Shown here piece by piece: positions 36,425-48,972 of a stretch of 64,000 bases of DNA (within the stretch, counting starts at the first letter, position 1; each line of letters starts with the position of its first letter). Source of the DNA: Trametopsis cervina (Eukaryota; Basidiomycota; Agaricomycetes; Polyporales; Irpicaceae); assembly GCA_022385755.1 (NCBI GenBank), contig MU278377.1, forward strand, positions 126,267 through 190,266, given 5' to 3'. Under the pieces are notes generated by a model. The model made no database searches. It had not been told where the DNA came from and saw nothing but the letters and a program-made list of their open reading frames with translations. A program made the translations under genes and the position numbers.

Positions 36425-38412
36425 GAGCAAAGTAACGACCGAGACGGCGACGAGCAACGAATTCGATGGCTTGCAGGCATTGCCCTACTGCCGGCTGTGC
36501 GGATCACCGTTCTCCGGATATCCGGATACTTCCGGCCGACGAAGCCGCAGGCGAGACAACGTCTGACTCGTCTTCCGACCGCGAATGCCTTATGTTCTGG
36601 ACATTCTCATGCTGGGAGGATATTCCAACGCATGACATCCATCCAGCATCACTTGTAATTGTAGTAAGGTGTGCAGATACACCGTCATCCTTGGTTTCTC
36701 ACTGATCATCTTTGCCGCATATACAGACCGAATAGCAGCCTGTACCGCATGACATCCTGTGAACATCTCCGTCAAACGTTCTGTGAAATGTAATCAACTT
36801 GTCTCTAGCAGTATTTGGTAAGGATACGCAGATGTGTCTCACCCATAGAATCGACCCAGGCAGATCCCAGGCGTGACCGTCGCAAATCGCGAAGGACCGC
36901 GGCTAGTTGATAAAGGCGTGTAGACCTGTGTAGACGGGCATAGCATTGTTATCATAGGGGGCGATAGGTACGTAGTGGATTCCATTCATGGCTCATCGTT
37001 GTCGCAGACCAATTTCCTGCAATAGCGGCGGCTTTCCTCATCCCACTTGCCAGAAATACCACCAGCGCCCACCTTGATGCCTGCACGCAACGCCACAGAC
37101 TAGGGTGTACATTTATCGCCTACGGAGGCAAAAGCTCCGTGTGGCCTGTCCCCCACATCCAGAGCGGATTATTGCTCGAAGTATGCCCGCGGCGGGTGTT
37201 CGTGCGCTTCAAACTCGAGAAGCTGCCGTTGTTGAGTTCTTTGCTGATAATTGCCTTGCATACCAGTCTACGGTAATTTACGGTAGATGGCCTCACACGA
37301 CACCGTAGGGGTATGCGCAAGATCTCAAGATGGGCCGCATGTGCTCTAGCTCAATATCGTGAATCGCAGCGGGTGGCTGTGTCAAAGATTTCGGAAGATA
37401 CTGATCCGTATGCGTCCTATCGTCGCGCATTGCAGCTCCCGTGAGTTGATACTTAAATCACATTGTTCTGTTCTGGTTCACGCGCTGGGTTGGGCTCGCA
37501 ATATCCAGCATTGCGACGTTGATGTGTGGCGGTCAAACAGGGACATCGCTGATACCGCTCTCCTTGCGTTTGGCCAGTGTTTGGCGATGTTCATCGGGGG
37601 TCTGGGACGGCGGCGGGCTGCCAAGCATAGAAGACTTCACCCGCTCAGCGTAACTTTGCGTTCTTTGTGCGGAACGAACAGACATGCATCGGTTCAAGGC
37701 ACAGAGAACCGGGTACATATAGGTATGTCGCCATTAATAACGCACCGATTCGAGGAGAGATAGGCCATGTGCCCGAATGTATTGTGCGCCCTGCGTGCAC
37801 TCGGGACCAGTAGAAGCATGGGATAACCGAATCTGTGCTAGTGCGTCTCAACCATCTTTCTCAGGCGTGTCAATTACAACGGGAGTGGGCTGGTGCAAGC
37901 TGTGTCTCTTCTCAGCCCTAGAATACGGCACCGTTTCAGGATGAAGACATTGGAGCAGTGTCACTTATCTCGCCCCTCTCGATAGTCGACTCTCGCCGGT
38001 CCTGCGACGCTGATGTCGCTGGTGTCGCCCATCCGAGGTCGTGGGCATGATGCGTGATGGCTTCTCAAGCTTCATGCCCCAGTTTTTCCGGATGGCAGGA
38101 ACTCACATGTGTTGCAGATCTGGGCACTCACGGTGCATACTGGCTAGATGTCACGACTCCCAAAGTGACCGTTCTTATCCGCAAGGTACAGCATCAAATG
38201 TTAGAACTTTGAGCATTGGACGCTGGTCACCGCACTACCGGAAGCAGGAAACTTTTCCACTTCTCCTCGATCACGCTACTCCGCCTGATATCAGTTTGTT
38301 GCGTGGCGGTCTAGCCGGTGCCAGATAAGCCGTATATAAAGAGCCACACAGGTGTTTCGAATTGTCCCTCCTTCCCCCCTCCCTTCCCCATCACCTTCGT
38401 CTCTTCCCAGCG
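36425..38412. promoter_or_regulatory. Divergent intergenic region, adenylate cyclase / amino-acid permease
   Basis: About 2 kb between divergent starts with no gene seen. The permease side has a TATA box and pyrimidine-rich leader. Long spacing fits regulated genes; an upstream exon of adenylate cyclase could be hidden here. Confidence 0.5.
38333..38340 (+). promoter_or_regulatory. TATA box of amino-acid permease gene
   Basis: TATATAAA about 73 bp before the ATG, followed by a C/T-rich tract (38364-38409). Confidence 0.6.
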
Positions 38413-40622
38413 ATGTCGGTCGAAAACAAGCGGGACTTTAGCAACGAGAAGGTCAGCGACAATGGCGCGGAGAGCTATGTCGTCGACGCGGAGGCCGCTG
38501 TCAACCAGCCGCTCCATCGTACGATGAAGAACAGACACATTGCCATGATTAGGTTCGTTCGTTCCATCGATTGCTACCTGCGCTCAACACTGAACTGAGG
38601 CGTCCGTACAGTATTGGTGGTGTTATTGGTACAGGTCTGTTCTTGGGAACCGCTGGTTCGTTGCAGGCTGGTGGACCCATCGGTCTGCTGCTTGGTTTCG
38701 GTGTCGTTGGTACCATCTGTTACGCCATGTGAGCATTACGCCTGACTCCATGCCACCGCTGCTCACCATGTGACATCCCCAATTCTCAGGATGATCTCAC
38801 TGGGAGAGATGATCGCTTATCTTCCTCTTCCCGGTGGTCAAATAATGTTGGCTGAACGGTTCGTCGACCCCGCTTGGGGCTTCACGCTCGGATGGATATA
38901 CTGTACGTCAGGCTGTCCAATGCGTGTCATGCGATAAGTACTCACAGAGCGGTTGTCGGTAGGGCTTAACTGGATCATCGTTCTTCCCGCGGAGTTGAGC
39001 GCGTCAGCGGTGCTTATCCACTTCTGGTATGTCTTACTCTGGCGTAGTGGCAACTCAGGCATGAAGTTGACGCGTCTTTCGCGATAAGGACGGAGAAAGT
39101 GAACGACGCGATATGGGTCACCATTTTCCTGATCATCATTATCACCATCAACTTGTTCGGCGCTGGTGAGCACATTGAATTTGAATTTGTCTGGAGCTGC
39201 GAATTGACGACCCCTCGTTCCAGCTTCATACGGAGAGGCAGAATTCATCTTCGCCTCTATCAAGGTCATCACTATCACCGGTTTGATTATCCTTGGTATC
39301 GTGCTCGACCTCGGTGGAGGCCCGAACCATGACCGTCTCGGCTTCCGCTACTGGAAGCACCCAGGCCCTTTCGCGCAGTTCAACGGCATTCAGGGCAACG
39401 AGGGCCGTTTCTTGGCCTGGTGGGCTGTGATGTCCAACGCTGCCTTCTCCTTCATCGGTACCGAGATTGTCGCCATCACCAGTGGTGAAGCAAAGAACCC
39501 CAGGCGTAACATCCCCAGAGCGTGAGTTGTATATTTTGCTTCCGGTCGCTCCTTAGTCTCATCAAATTCAATTCGATCATAGCATCCGTCGCGTTTACAT
39601 CCGTATTCTCCTCTTCTATATTGGTGGTGTGACCATTATTGGTCTCTTGGTGCCCTTCGACAACCCCGACTTGGCGCTGAAGACCTCCACCGCTGCCAAG
39701 TCGCCCTTCGTCATTGCCATCAAGACTGCTGGAATCAAGGGTCTCCCGTCAGTCATTAACGCGGCGCTGCTCACCTCTGCGCTCTCTGCGGCCTCTAGTG
39801 ATCTTTACACTAGTTCCCGTGCTCTCTGTGCGTCTCACAATTTTCCGACGCATTTGTTTTGTACTGACATTTGATGCAGACGGTCTTGCGCTCAAGGGCA
39901 ACGCGTTCCCGATATTCGGTCGTGTGTCGAGACATGGTCTGCCCTACATGTCCGTCGCTGTCAGCGCTGCCTTCGGTCTGCTCGCATACATGGCCGTCAG
40001 CAGCGGTGCTGGACGTGTATTCAACTGGTGCGTCTCTCCCGACAATTCTTTCCCCGTGCCTCTTCATTCTGACTTCTCTATCACAGGTTCGCCAACATGA
40101 CTTCCGTATCCGGTCTCATGAGCTGGTTCGGTATTTCGGTCATCTACATTCGATTCTACGCAGGTCTCAAGGCACAAGGCTTTGATCGCTCGAAACTGCC
40201 GTTCCGCTCCCCCTTCCAGCCATTTGCGGCCTACTACTCTGCGTTCTTCTCTCTCCTCATCTGTATCGTAAGTTACGCCTGTCCCTCTGCCCTGATTTGC
40301 GCTGACACACGTCAAATTCACAGCTCAGCGGATGGCAAGTGTTCCTTAAGAACTCTTGGGCGACAGACACTTTCGTCACCAACTACATTCCCCTCGTCCT
40401 CTTCCCCATCCTCTACTTCGGTGCCCGATTCTGGAAGCGTACGACATGGCGGGCGCCGCTCGACATGGACTTCATCACGGGCTTGGACGAGGTCGAGGCT
40501 GCCTCATTCGAGGAGCCTCCCCCGCGGAACTGGGTTGAGAAGTTCTGGGCCTTTTTGGTATGTCCATCGCGCCCCTGTCGGACGGAATGTTTTATTGACC
40601 CTTGTGCTATGTACAGATGTAA
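38413..40622 (+). CDS. Amino-acid permease (APC superfamily, fungal YAT type)
   Basis: Eleven exons: 38413-38552, 38612-38728, 38790-38902, 38963-39026, 39089-39165, 39224-39521, 39583-39827, 39880-40027, 40087-40267, 40324-40557 and 40617-40622, giving about 540 residues. All ten introns are 52-62 nt and every junction restores conserved sequence. The hydrophilic N-terminus is followed by about 12 membrane segments. Family marks include the glycine-rich first segment (SIGGVIGTGLFLGTAGSL), YAMMISLGEMIAYLPLPGG, NAAFSFIGTEIVAITSGEAKNPRRNIPRA and a C-terminal acidic tail with FEEPPPRNW. It would import amino acids with protons at the plasma membrane; specificity is unknown. The last coding exon is just ATG TAA. 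Confidence 0.94.
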
Positions 40623-41136
40623 GAAAATGCTTCACCGGAGGGCGATATTATTGCAGCTCGCCCAGCTGTTATGGGGATTCTACGTTGTTTCTTCTACTTC
40701 TTGTTCCATAATATTGTATAGTACTTGGCACTACAAGTACCTAATAAAGTCTTGTTGTATACCCACATCGCGAAGCTCCTCGCTTGCCAAACTGGGCGCG
40801 GCTCAGAAGCCGCCTCCTATCCTTCGATCACGCACATTGTCTACTCTGACCTTCCGCACTTTCGCTATCTACAGCGACCTCCTGTACTACGCTAGGGGTC
40901 GCGATATGCATGTCCCTGTCTCTGGCAGACTTGCCGTTCTGCGCGAAAGCACAAACGGTAGACCCGGGTTCGGATCAAAACATGGCTCGCTATATTTCCT
41001 GCCTGCCAGGCACGCATGGGCTCTCGAGACTGGCGGGGCTAGCCAACTCGACATATATACATCGCGGTGGTTTTTGTCACCTAACGTGATAGAAAACGAC
41101 CACCAGGGACGCAACGCAGGAGTTTGAGGATTCAGC
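40623..41136. other. Intergenic, no gene seen
   Basis: 514 bp between two forward genes: permease 3' UTR, then the promoter of the second methyltransferase. A weak TATATA element lies at 41054-41059, about 80 bp before the ATG. Confidence 0.5.
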
Positions 41137-42320
41137 ATGGCGATCTATTTGCGCTATTCGCGCCCCCTCATCGCTCTGGCGGTCATTCTCTTCACTCTTC
41201 TCGCCGTACATGTTCTATACTCGCCCCTGGACTCCCTCGCGCCGACGAAGGACTCGTTATTCGGTGGTAACTATTTTGGCGGTGGTGCTAGGTATGGGGC
41301 GTCGAATTCGTTGGGGTTGGTGATAGAGGAGGAAGAGGAACATTATAAAGAGGCGTTGGTGGATAGGGAGAGGTTGGTGAAGAAGTGGGGGCCTAAGAAT
41401 GAGAACATTAAGCCGTACGTGTTATCTTGATACGCATATAAGAGAGTAGCTGAACGCAAGGAATAGATTCCCTGCAAATGGTCTATACTACACGATCTGT
41501 GAGACTTTTCAGAATCTGCAGCCTGGTAGAACACGGCTCACCAACCTCGTATATAGGGGACTACTTCATCCCAGCCTTCCAATGCCCTCACCGCGTCCAG
41601 CGAGTCGGCACGCTTGCTGACGGTGGAAAGTGGTTCTGCGGCGTTGAACGATACACTCGCCAGCGAGCTCCCTGCGTAATCTACTCCTTCGGAATAAACG
41701 GAGAGTCCTCCTTCGAAGCCCAACTCCTGAAAGCCGCGCCTCAGTGCGAACTATGGGGTTACGACTTCAGTGTCTCATCGTTTGGCCCCGAAATCGAGAA
41801 CGACCCGGACCTGAAAGCGCGCTCGCATTTCTTCCCGTACGCCCTCGGAGGAGAAGACATCGAAAGAGCCGAGCAGCCCACGTACACGCTCCAGACGTTG
41901 ATGAAGCAGAATGGACACTCCTTCATCGACATCCTCAAGATCGATATCGAGGGGGCGGAATTCCAGTCCTTGTCTGCGTTCGTCGACCATTTCGTCCCGC
42001 CGGGCACGGAGGGCGGAAAAGATGGCGTCATACTTCCGGTCGGACAGCTGCAGCTGGAGATCCATGCGTGGGGACACAACGTTGCTTTCCCTTTCTTCAG
42101 GAGCTGGTGGGAGAACCTGGAACGAGCGGGCTTGAGGCCGTTCTACACGGAGCCCAACTTGATCTATTTGCAGATTATACCGGGCGCAAAGCCCGACTTG
42201 GCGGAGGTGTGTTGCATTCCATATCATCCTGGGGTTCGTGCTGATCACGCTTTCCGTTTTGCACAGTACTCGTTCATCAACGCTAAGGTGACGAGCGCGA
42301 TGACGGACGACAGATACTAG
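41137..42320 (+). CDS. METTL24-like membrane-anchored methyltransferase domain protein (copy 2)
   Basis: Four exons, 41137-41414, 41467-41498, 41557-42206 and 42267-42320, give about 337 residues. Like copy 1 it starts with an N-terminal hydrophobic anchor (about residues 10-28, LIALAVILFTLLAVHVLY) and a charged stem, then the same core: FQCPHRVQRVGTLADGGKWFCG, YSFGINGESSFE, CELWGYDFSVSSFGP, FIDILKIDIEGAEF, LQLEIHAWG and a terminal YSFIN. Exon 2 (32 nt) and exon 4 (54 nt) have exactly the same lengths and positions as in copy 1, so the genes are duplicates of one ancestor. Substrate is unknown; the membrane anchor suggests action on secreted or Golgi molecules, by inference. Confidence 0.88.
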
Positions 42321-45083
42321 GCTCCTAATCAATTATAACAACATGGTAAATTATGAAGAATGGCTGTTTACTTGCCATCCCTTCACCAGACCTGCACAAA
42401 CTAGCCGACCCGTTTATAGCAGCTTATACTGTACGCATTGCCAAAGTGGCCCTATTGAATTATATTATCACATTCAGTACTGGTGACTAGGAAAGGCGGT
42501 TGACATAGCTTGCAGCCTCGACGTCGAGAGTGGTCCGAAATGTGCCATACTGATACATTTTCACATACTGCGGACGGAAGAGCGCCTGCCGGGTTACAAG
42601 ACGAATGCGTGAGGGAAGTTGGGCTTCAGATGTAGATGCTCGGGAGCAAGGTGAGAGAAATGAAGCTTTCTACATGCACAAGCTGACCAGCATCGTCATT
42701 ATGCCATTAGTCTTTCGAACCGGTCTCGAACCTGCCACCGGAGCGCGGCGTGAACAGAAGTTAGGGTTTCTAATTGAGAAGATAGCAACGGCTTACAGCC
42801 CGGCTAGTGCGGGTACGTGTGTACATGACGGCATACGACAACATGGTTACTGACAAGCGTAATACCGGATCTCGTATAACTCAGGCGGCCGCGCATTGCG
42901 CATTGCAGACAAACTGCACATGTCTTTCCTCATCAAGACCGCTGTCGGCTGGCTTGCATCCACCCGACATCGCGAAATATCACGAAGCCAAGAAGCCCTG
43001 TCCCAAGTGTCTGCGCAAAGTTGCGGTTGTAACGAAATATCTACAGGACAGAACTTAATGACGGGCGGTGCCACCGTTCTAAGAGCAGAACATCACTTCC
43101 CGGATAGGTTTAGCGAGTTTTTGCAACGCCGTACGTGAAGTTACAGTATACAGTACAACGCTGCGGCTGTTGACATCTTAAAACGGACGCGCAGCATGGT
43201 TCTATATGTTCACGAAGAACTTCGATGGGCCGCTCCAACGGTACTTCTCCGTAGCTCTGAAGGGTTTCACAGCCTTGCTGTGTATCCCCATTCCGTCCTC
43301 AATAACAAAGAAGTTACGAGTGGCACATGGGTGCTGCACGGAAACAAGGCCTATCTAATTAGTGGCAGAAAGAAATCAGATTACCCCCACTTGAAGATCA
43401 TCTGGGCATCTAGCCTGGTGCTCAACAAAGTATGCAAGTATGCGGTGTGGACGGTGGCCGGGCGGCGGAACACATGGCTTGGGCACAGTCTGGAACTCCC
43501 GACGCAAACATCGGGGGCCTATCCGGCACTCCTTAGTGCGGACGGGCTTACACACAAAAACTGCTCCGAAGCGCAAGAAGACCATGACTGACCTGAATAG
43601 CTGTTCGCTGTTCGGGGTTTCGGGGAGAAGGCTTGGTGCGTGTAAATGAGGCAAAATTGTCTGCAGCACGCGAATTTGGCGAGTTCGGTACAGGTATGAT
43701 CACTGCCGAAGCCGCGGTATCGAGAAGGTAGTGGGAGAGTTGCGAGAATCGGTTTTGCCTGCGGTCCGGGCTGCGCTACATCTTCGTGAGTACCTCTGAT
43801 AACGAGTCCCACCAGTCTTCCTCACTTTCCGCTCCTCTTCCATACAGAGCGGGATACTGAGAAGAGTAGCATCATATCTCGTGGGTAGAACCACACGCCC
43901 CCAGCACGATGTGATTACAGCGAAGAGCCTTCCCGGTTCACCGCTGATACCTTCCCGCATGATCATGTTGCTGACCTTCTTACGTCTGAACGTGCCCTCG
44001 CTTGAATGTCTTCCCGCTCAGCTAAAGCTGCATTACAGGCAGTGGTCCGTGGATTTACAAACCCAAACCTCATCCTGGTCAGCGAGCCTATGGGACAATT
44101 GAAGACGTGCACTTGATAGAGCTCTATCTGGCAGAGAGGACAGGATGGCTGATTTCCGACCCTGCGAGGGATACTTTACCTACGGCTTGCTAGTCCTTGA
44201 AAAGGTGTGTGTTTGCCCAATATAAGCTCTCATATCTATATACGACATTGAGACAACTTTACTTTACGTGTATCATTCTAGTAACGTGTCGCGTAAGGTC
44301 TTCCTTTGACGATGTGGGCCGTCAAGTGGAAAACAATCGAAGGAAGGAAGGAGCGGGCAAGTGTAGAAGGAGGTGAAGCAACCAATTCGAGCTGATTTGC
44401 TTCTGTCGCGTTTTCATGCCATAAATCACCACGGTACGTCCGAGCGTCAGGCTGACTAAACTTACTACTTGATAGAACCTTGCTAAAATCCGGAAGAGCT
44501 GATTTACCTATGGTTAGACTTAGGAGTTGCCCAGCCGCGCCCCGACGCCCGAGCACACTACTCAGCAAGCTTTTGTCCACATCTGAATGTCGTCTCTGCG
44601 TAGCTTGGAGAGTTGACGTCGGCACCACGGGGCAGGGTAGTTCGCCGGCCAGTGATATCGTTGGACGGGCCGCTGATCACGGCATTTGCTCTGCGCGCTG
44701 TGCATGTATGTATACAGTTACTTCGTGCTGCGCCCTTCTGACCTGCCAAAACGTGATCTCGTTTACCAGCTCTGTCTACAACGCATTACCTCAGACGGGC
44801 ACCGAAGGGCTTTGATGGGATAGTACATAAGAACCCTGTCACCTGACATCTGCGGCCAGCACTGCTCGCTTGCGATCTCTGTCAAGGCGATGTGCTTGGC
44901 TTCTGGAACAGCATCTGCTATCGTGCAGCAGAACGCAATGATGTAGTGATGCAACTGAAGCGGTACATGGAGCGTGGTCATAAGGTCAGTGTGGCCCTAT
45001 GATTCGCCGGCTCGCGATATATTGAAGTGCTATATATAAAAGCCCGGAGCCAGAGGGCTGCCCGTTGTGTGAACGAACGAGCT
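42321..45083. other. Intergenic, no gene seen
   Basis: 2.76 kb between two forward genes. Frames of up to 130 codons (for example near 43200-43590) have no motif, no homologous feel and no splice partner. No tRNA or repeat was recognised. Confidence 0.5.
45031..45040 (+). promoter_or_regulatory. TATA box of beta-mannosidase gene
   Basis: TATATATAAA 44-53 bp before the ATG at 45084. Confidence 0.6.
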
Positions 45084-48000
45084 ATGCGACTGCTTCACGC
45101 TGCAGTTGCCCTCGCAGGGTACTTACCTCTCTTTGTGCGTTCTGAGGTGTTCAGTCTCGCGGACCTCACCTGGCACCTCCAGAATCAAAATGGATCGATT
45201 TCTATTCCTGCATCCCTCCCCTCTCAAGTACATCTCGAGCTCCTTAAGGCGGGAATTATCACTGAACCGGTACTCGGCATCAATGGTGAATAATGCACTG
45301 GTATACCTGCGACGAGATCACGCTGATGTATTTCCTATCCAGACTTTACCCAACGTTGGATTGCCAATGACAACTGGACTTACACCGCGGATTTGACTCC
45401 TTTAATTAAGAAGGTCTCCTCTCACAAACCACGTACCATACTCGTCTTTTACGGTATTGACACCGTAGCCAACATTGTAAGTAGCGTTTTCTTGTGTCAC
45501 GCTATCGGTACCAGCTGAAACACCATAGAGCGTCGCTGGGACACCGGTCTCCTGGGTAAACAATGAATTCCTACAATACGTATACGACGTCACCGATCTT
45601 CTATCATCTCCATCAAGTACCGATCATAACCTGACTGTTTCCCTTGAATCCGCATGGCTTTATGCCCAGAACGTGACTGCTCGTCCAGACGTCGAAAAGA
45701 TTCCGCTACCTGACGTGAGTTTCACTTGATATGAAGTCCACAATAGCTCTGTTGACGATGCTTCGAAGTTCGAGTACCCGGGGGTGCGCGAATTCGTCAG
45801 AAAGACTCCATCTGATTTCGGCTGGGATTGGGTGGGTGGTTTTTTTAATATAACGCGACATTGCATCCGCCTCATACTAGTACAGGGCCCCGCTTTTGTA
45901 CCTGCAGGTATTCACAAGCCGGCCTATGCCATCATACTCCCGACAGTAGCAAAGACCACAACTTCCGCGTCCATAGCCTCGCACCCTCTTCTTGTTTCAC
46001 AGGACAGTCACGTCTTCTTTGAACAGTCTGGACTTGAGATTTCGAAGGAGGGTCAGACCCCCATTGCACCCCCTGACGAATCTGCCGACTGGGTCGTGAA
46101 TGTCACCTTGTGGGTGCGCTCATCGGTTGCTGTTAATTCGCCCTCGATCTCCATTTCTATCCCTGAGCTGCGTATTAATGCAAGACCTGTGCCAGTTTCA
46201 CGCATTCCTGGGTCAACCAACTCGACTACATATGTATCCGCCATCTTCAAGATTCCCGAAGGTACTCCTGAGCGCTGGTTCCCCCATAACCTCGGAACTC
46301 CCAAACTGTACAATTTAACGACTACACTTCATCTCGGAGATCACAACACAGCCAGCTTCGTGACGCAAACCGGGTTTCGTACTATAACACTCGTACAGAC
46401 GCCTTACCCGCAGAGTGAGGTGGACGCTCGGGGCATCACACCAGGCGATCAATGGCATTTCGAGATTAACGGCAAGGCATTCTACAGCTCCGGTACCAAT
46501 ATCATTCCATTCGACCCTTTCTACGCCAGAATCACAACCGAAAAGGTGCGATGGATCCTTGAGAGCGCTCTCTTGAGTGGTCAAAATATGGTAAGTGGCC
46601 GTGATCTTGACTGTCGCACTCAGCTGAAGTATTCCACAGCTGCGAGTCTGGGGAGGCGGAGCCTACCAACCCGATAGCGAACTGACCGGCGGGTATGACT
46701 TTTACAACGCCTGTAACGAGCTCGGTATCCTCGCGTGGTCTGAACTCATATTCTCCGACGCGTTGTATCCTACCAATGACTTCTTCTTGGAGTCGTATGA
46801 CGCCGAACTACGCCAGAATGTTCGACGGATAAACAAACATCCAAGCAATGCTCAGTGGGCTGGAGGGAACGAGATTGAACTAATCGCTATCATGGTAAAT
46901 GCCACTTTGCACAAGGCTTTCGACGAGGTGTGTTCATCCATATTGCTTTCTCCTATATTCGGCTGAGAATTGTCAAGTATCAATTTTTATTCGGAGACTT
47001 CCTTTATGATGTAGTCAGCGAGGAGACTCATTCAGTGAGTCCGTAGCCCGCATACAAACCGGTCAAGTGTTGAATATAAATTTGACACAATAGGTCGCTT
47101 ACACCGATTGTTCGACCACCGGCGGTGTCCTTAGCCTCGATCCCTATGTCATACGTTACTCAAACACAACTCCTGGCCATATTTATGGAAACACTGGTCA
47201 GTATATTTCTGCTAAGAATTCTCCTGTAGATTGATAGTGTTCCGTAGAACGATACAACTATGATGCGTCGCAAGCTTTCAACTATAGCACTTACCCAGTG
47301 TCTAGGTGAGCTTTGGTTGTACATATGTCCGTCTGGTAAACTCATAGTGCCTTCTAATCTGCAGATTCGTTAATGAATTCGGGTAGGTCATACATTATCT
47401 TCGCCTTCATGGCGAAGGATCTGATAAGGTCCCCCCAGTTTCCATTCCATGCCGTCATTCTTCAGTTGGGAGGAGGTACTCCAATCACCGGATGATTTTT
47501 CGTTCAACTCAACAGTAGTTATGTCGAGAGATCACCACAATCCTGCTGGAAACCTCACCTGGCCGAACCCCAACGCCGCGCAAGGTCAAGGCCAGATGAC
47601 ACAGGGTGTTGAACTGTGGCTCCCAACGCCATCCACGTCCGACAGCAATCAGACTTTCGCACAGTGGTGCTGGAGTACGCAAATCTTCCAATCGCTGAAC
47701 ATGGTTTCGGAAATTGCCTGGTACCGACACGGCGCAGGACAAGGGGAGAATAATCTCGGAAGCTTGCTGTGGCAGATGAACGATATCTGGCAGGCACCTA
47801 CCTGGGCGTCGGTCGAATACTCGGGACGGTGGAAGGTTGTACAGTACGGAATGGTGAACATCTATTCGCCGATCATCATCTACCCGTTCTGGACGGCAGA
47901 AAACGAAACGCTGCGGATCCTTGCAACCTCTGACCGGTGGGATACGGTGAACGGACGAGCGCAGTTGACGTGGTATGATTGGAGCGGAAAGACGCTCAAC

Positions 48001-48599
48001 ACGAGCACGCACGAGTTCAGCATCCCAACGCTGAACAATTCCCTCATCTCGGAGACCACTGGTCTGAAAAATATCTTGCCAGCCAATCAGTCGGCGGACC
48101 AAGTGTGGCTGCTCTTGAACCTTACTGCCAAGGTAAATAATAAGACCGTGACAAACGAACAAGTGGTGCGCATGCTTATTTCCTTCGTACCGCGAGGGCT
48201 GCAGTTGCTAACCCTTGTTATTCTCAGTTCACTCCAATATCGCTGGCAAATGCGACGCTTGTGGATCCTCAGATTGAGGTGAAACGACATAAAAATCTGT
48301 CTTTTACGCTATCTGCTCGTGGGGGTGTTGCTCCTTGGACCTGGATCGATCATCCTTCTGGCACGGTCGGGTACTTCGTCGATGACAAGACCAATGTTCC
48401 GACAAACGGGTTCTACCTTATTCCGGGCATTGATCGTACGCGTATGTGTTGAATGTGCTCACTCAAAGCGTTCATTGCTGACCGACGTGTTGTCTGTCTG
48501 TCAGTTATATTCAAGCAGAATACAAAGTTGTCAACTGTGAAGTCGCCTAATCCTGACGACTTCATCGTGCGTTCGCTGTGGAACAATACACATGTGTGA
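45084..48599 (+). CDS. Secreted beta-mannosidase, glycoside hydrolase family 2
   Basis: Thirteen exons are inferred: 45084-45285, 45343-45476, 45529-45714, 45769-45831, 45886-46590, 46640-46927, 46978-47034, 47094-47196, 47248-47305, 47365-47382, 47439-48162, 48228-48435 and 48505-48599, giving about 946 residues. A signal peptide (MRLLHAAVALAGYLPLFVRS) leads to the GH2 order: jelly-roll domain (NDNWTYTADL, SWVNNEFLQYVYDVT), TPSDFGWDWGPAFVPAGI, the beta-sandwich, then the barrel (LRVWGGGAYQPD). The acid/base Glu is in GGNEIE (about 508) and the nucleophile in FVNEFGFHSMPS (about 603). It removes terminal beta-mannose from mannan oligosaccharides. Many Asn-X-Ser/Thr sites fit secretion. One junction is odd: between 45714 and 45769 the unspliced frame has a TGA at 45727. 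Confidence 0.9.
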
Positions 48600-48972
48600 T
48601 TAGGGTTTGTCGCAGGGCTACGCTATATCTGTATCTCACTACAGGCCTGATAATCGTGGAAAATGAATGGATCGTGCATTAATGGTTTCGTCATAGCTTG
48701 TGCGAGATAAGTTGCAGAACTCAATTCCTTGGACATACACGACCTAGGATTGTAACCGTCTTCTCCCTGAAGACTGCACCATAACGCCGTCAGAGTTGAA
48801 TACGTTGCGCATGTCTAGGCTGAACGTCTACGGATGTGAGCGGACTCTGGACTCACCATTGCTACCTCGGGTGCCATCTCAGATGTCGGCTCACTAACGA
48901 AGCATAATGCGCTAAATATCAACAACTGAGGAGCACACTGTTGATTTCCTCGCTGTGTCCAAGAATAGATAG
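48600..48972. other. 3' ends of two convergent genes
   Basis: 373 bp between the stop codons of beta-mannosidase (forward) and SQS1 (reverse); no gene seen. Confidence 0.6.

Noticed and set aside
42690..42790. Possible tRNA T-loop (GGTTCGAGAC on the minus strand)
   Set aside because: No T-stem pairing, acceptor stem or D-arm can be built around it.
43196..43591. 131-codon forward frame between methyltransferase copy 2 and beta-mannosidase
   Set aside because: No motif, no introns expected for this genome and overlapping frames; kept as intergenic.
44006..44116. 36-codon ATG frame (MSSRSAKAALQAVV..)
   Set aside because: Too short, no continuation by splicing and no motif.
45715..45746. 32-nt intron GTGAGT..AATAG in beta-mannosidase
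   Set aside because: Too short and joins out of frame into TGA; the 54-nt alternative fits.
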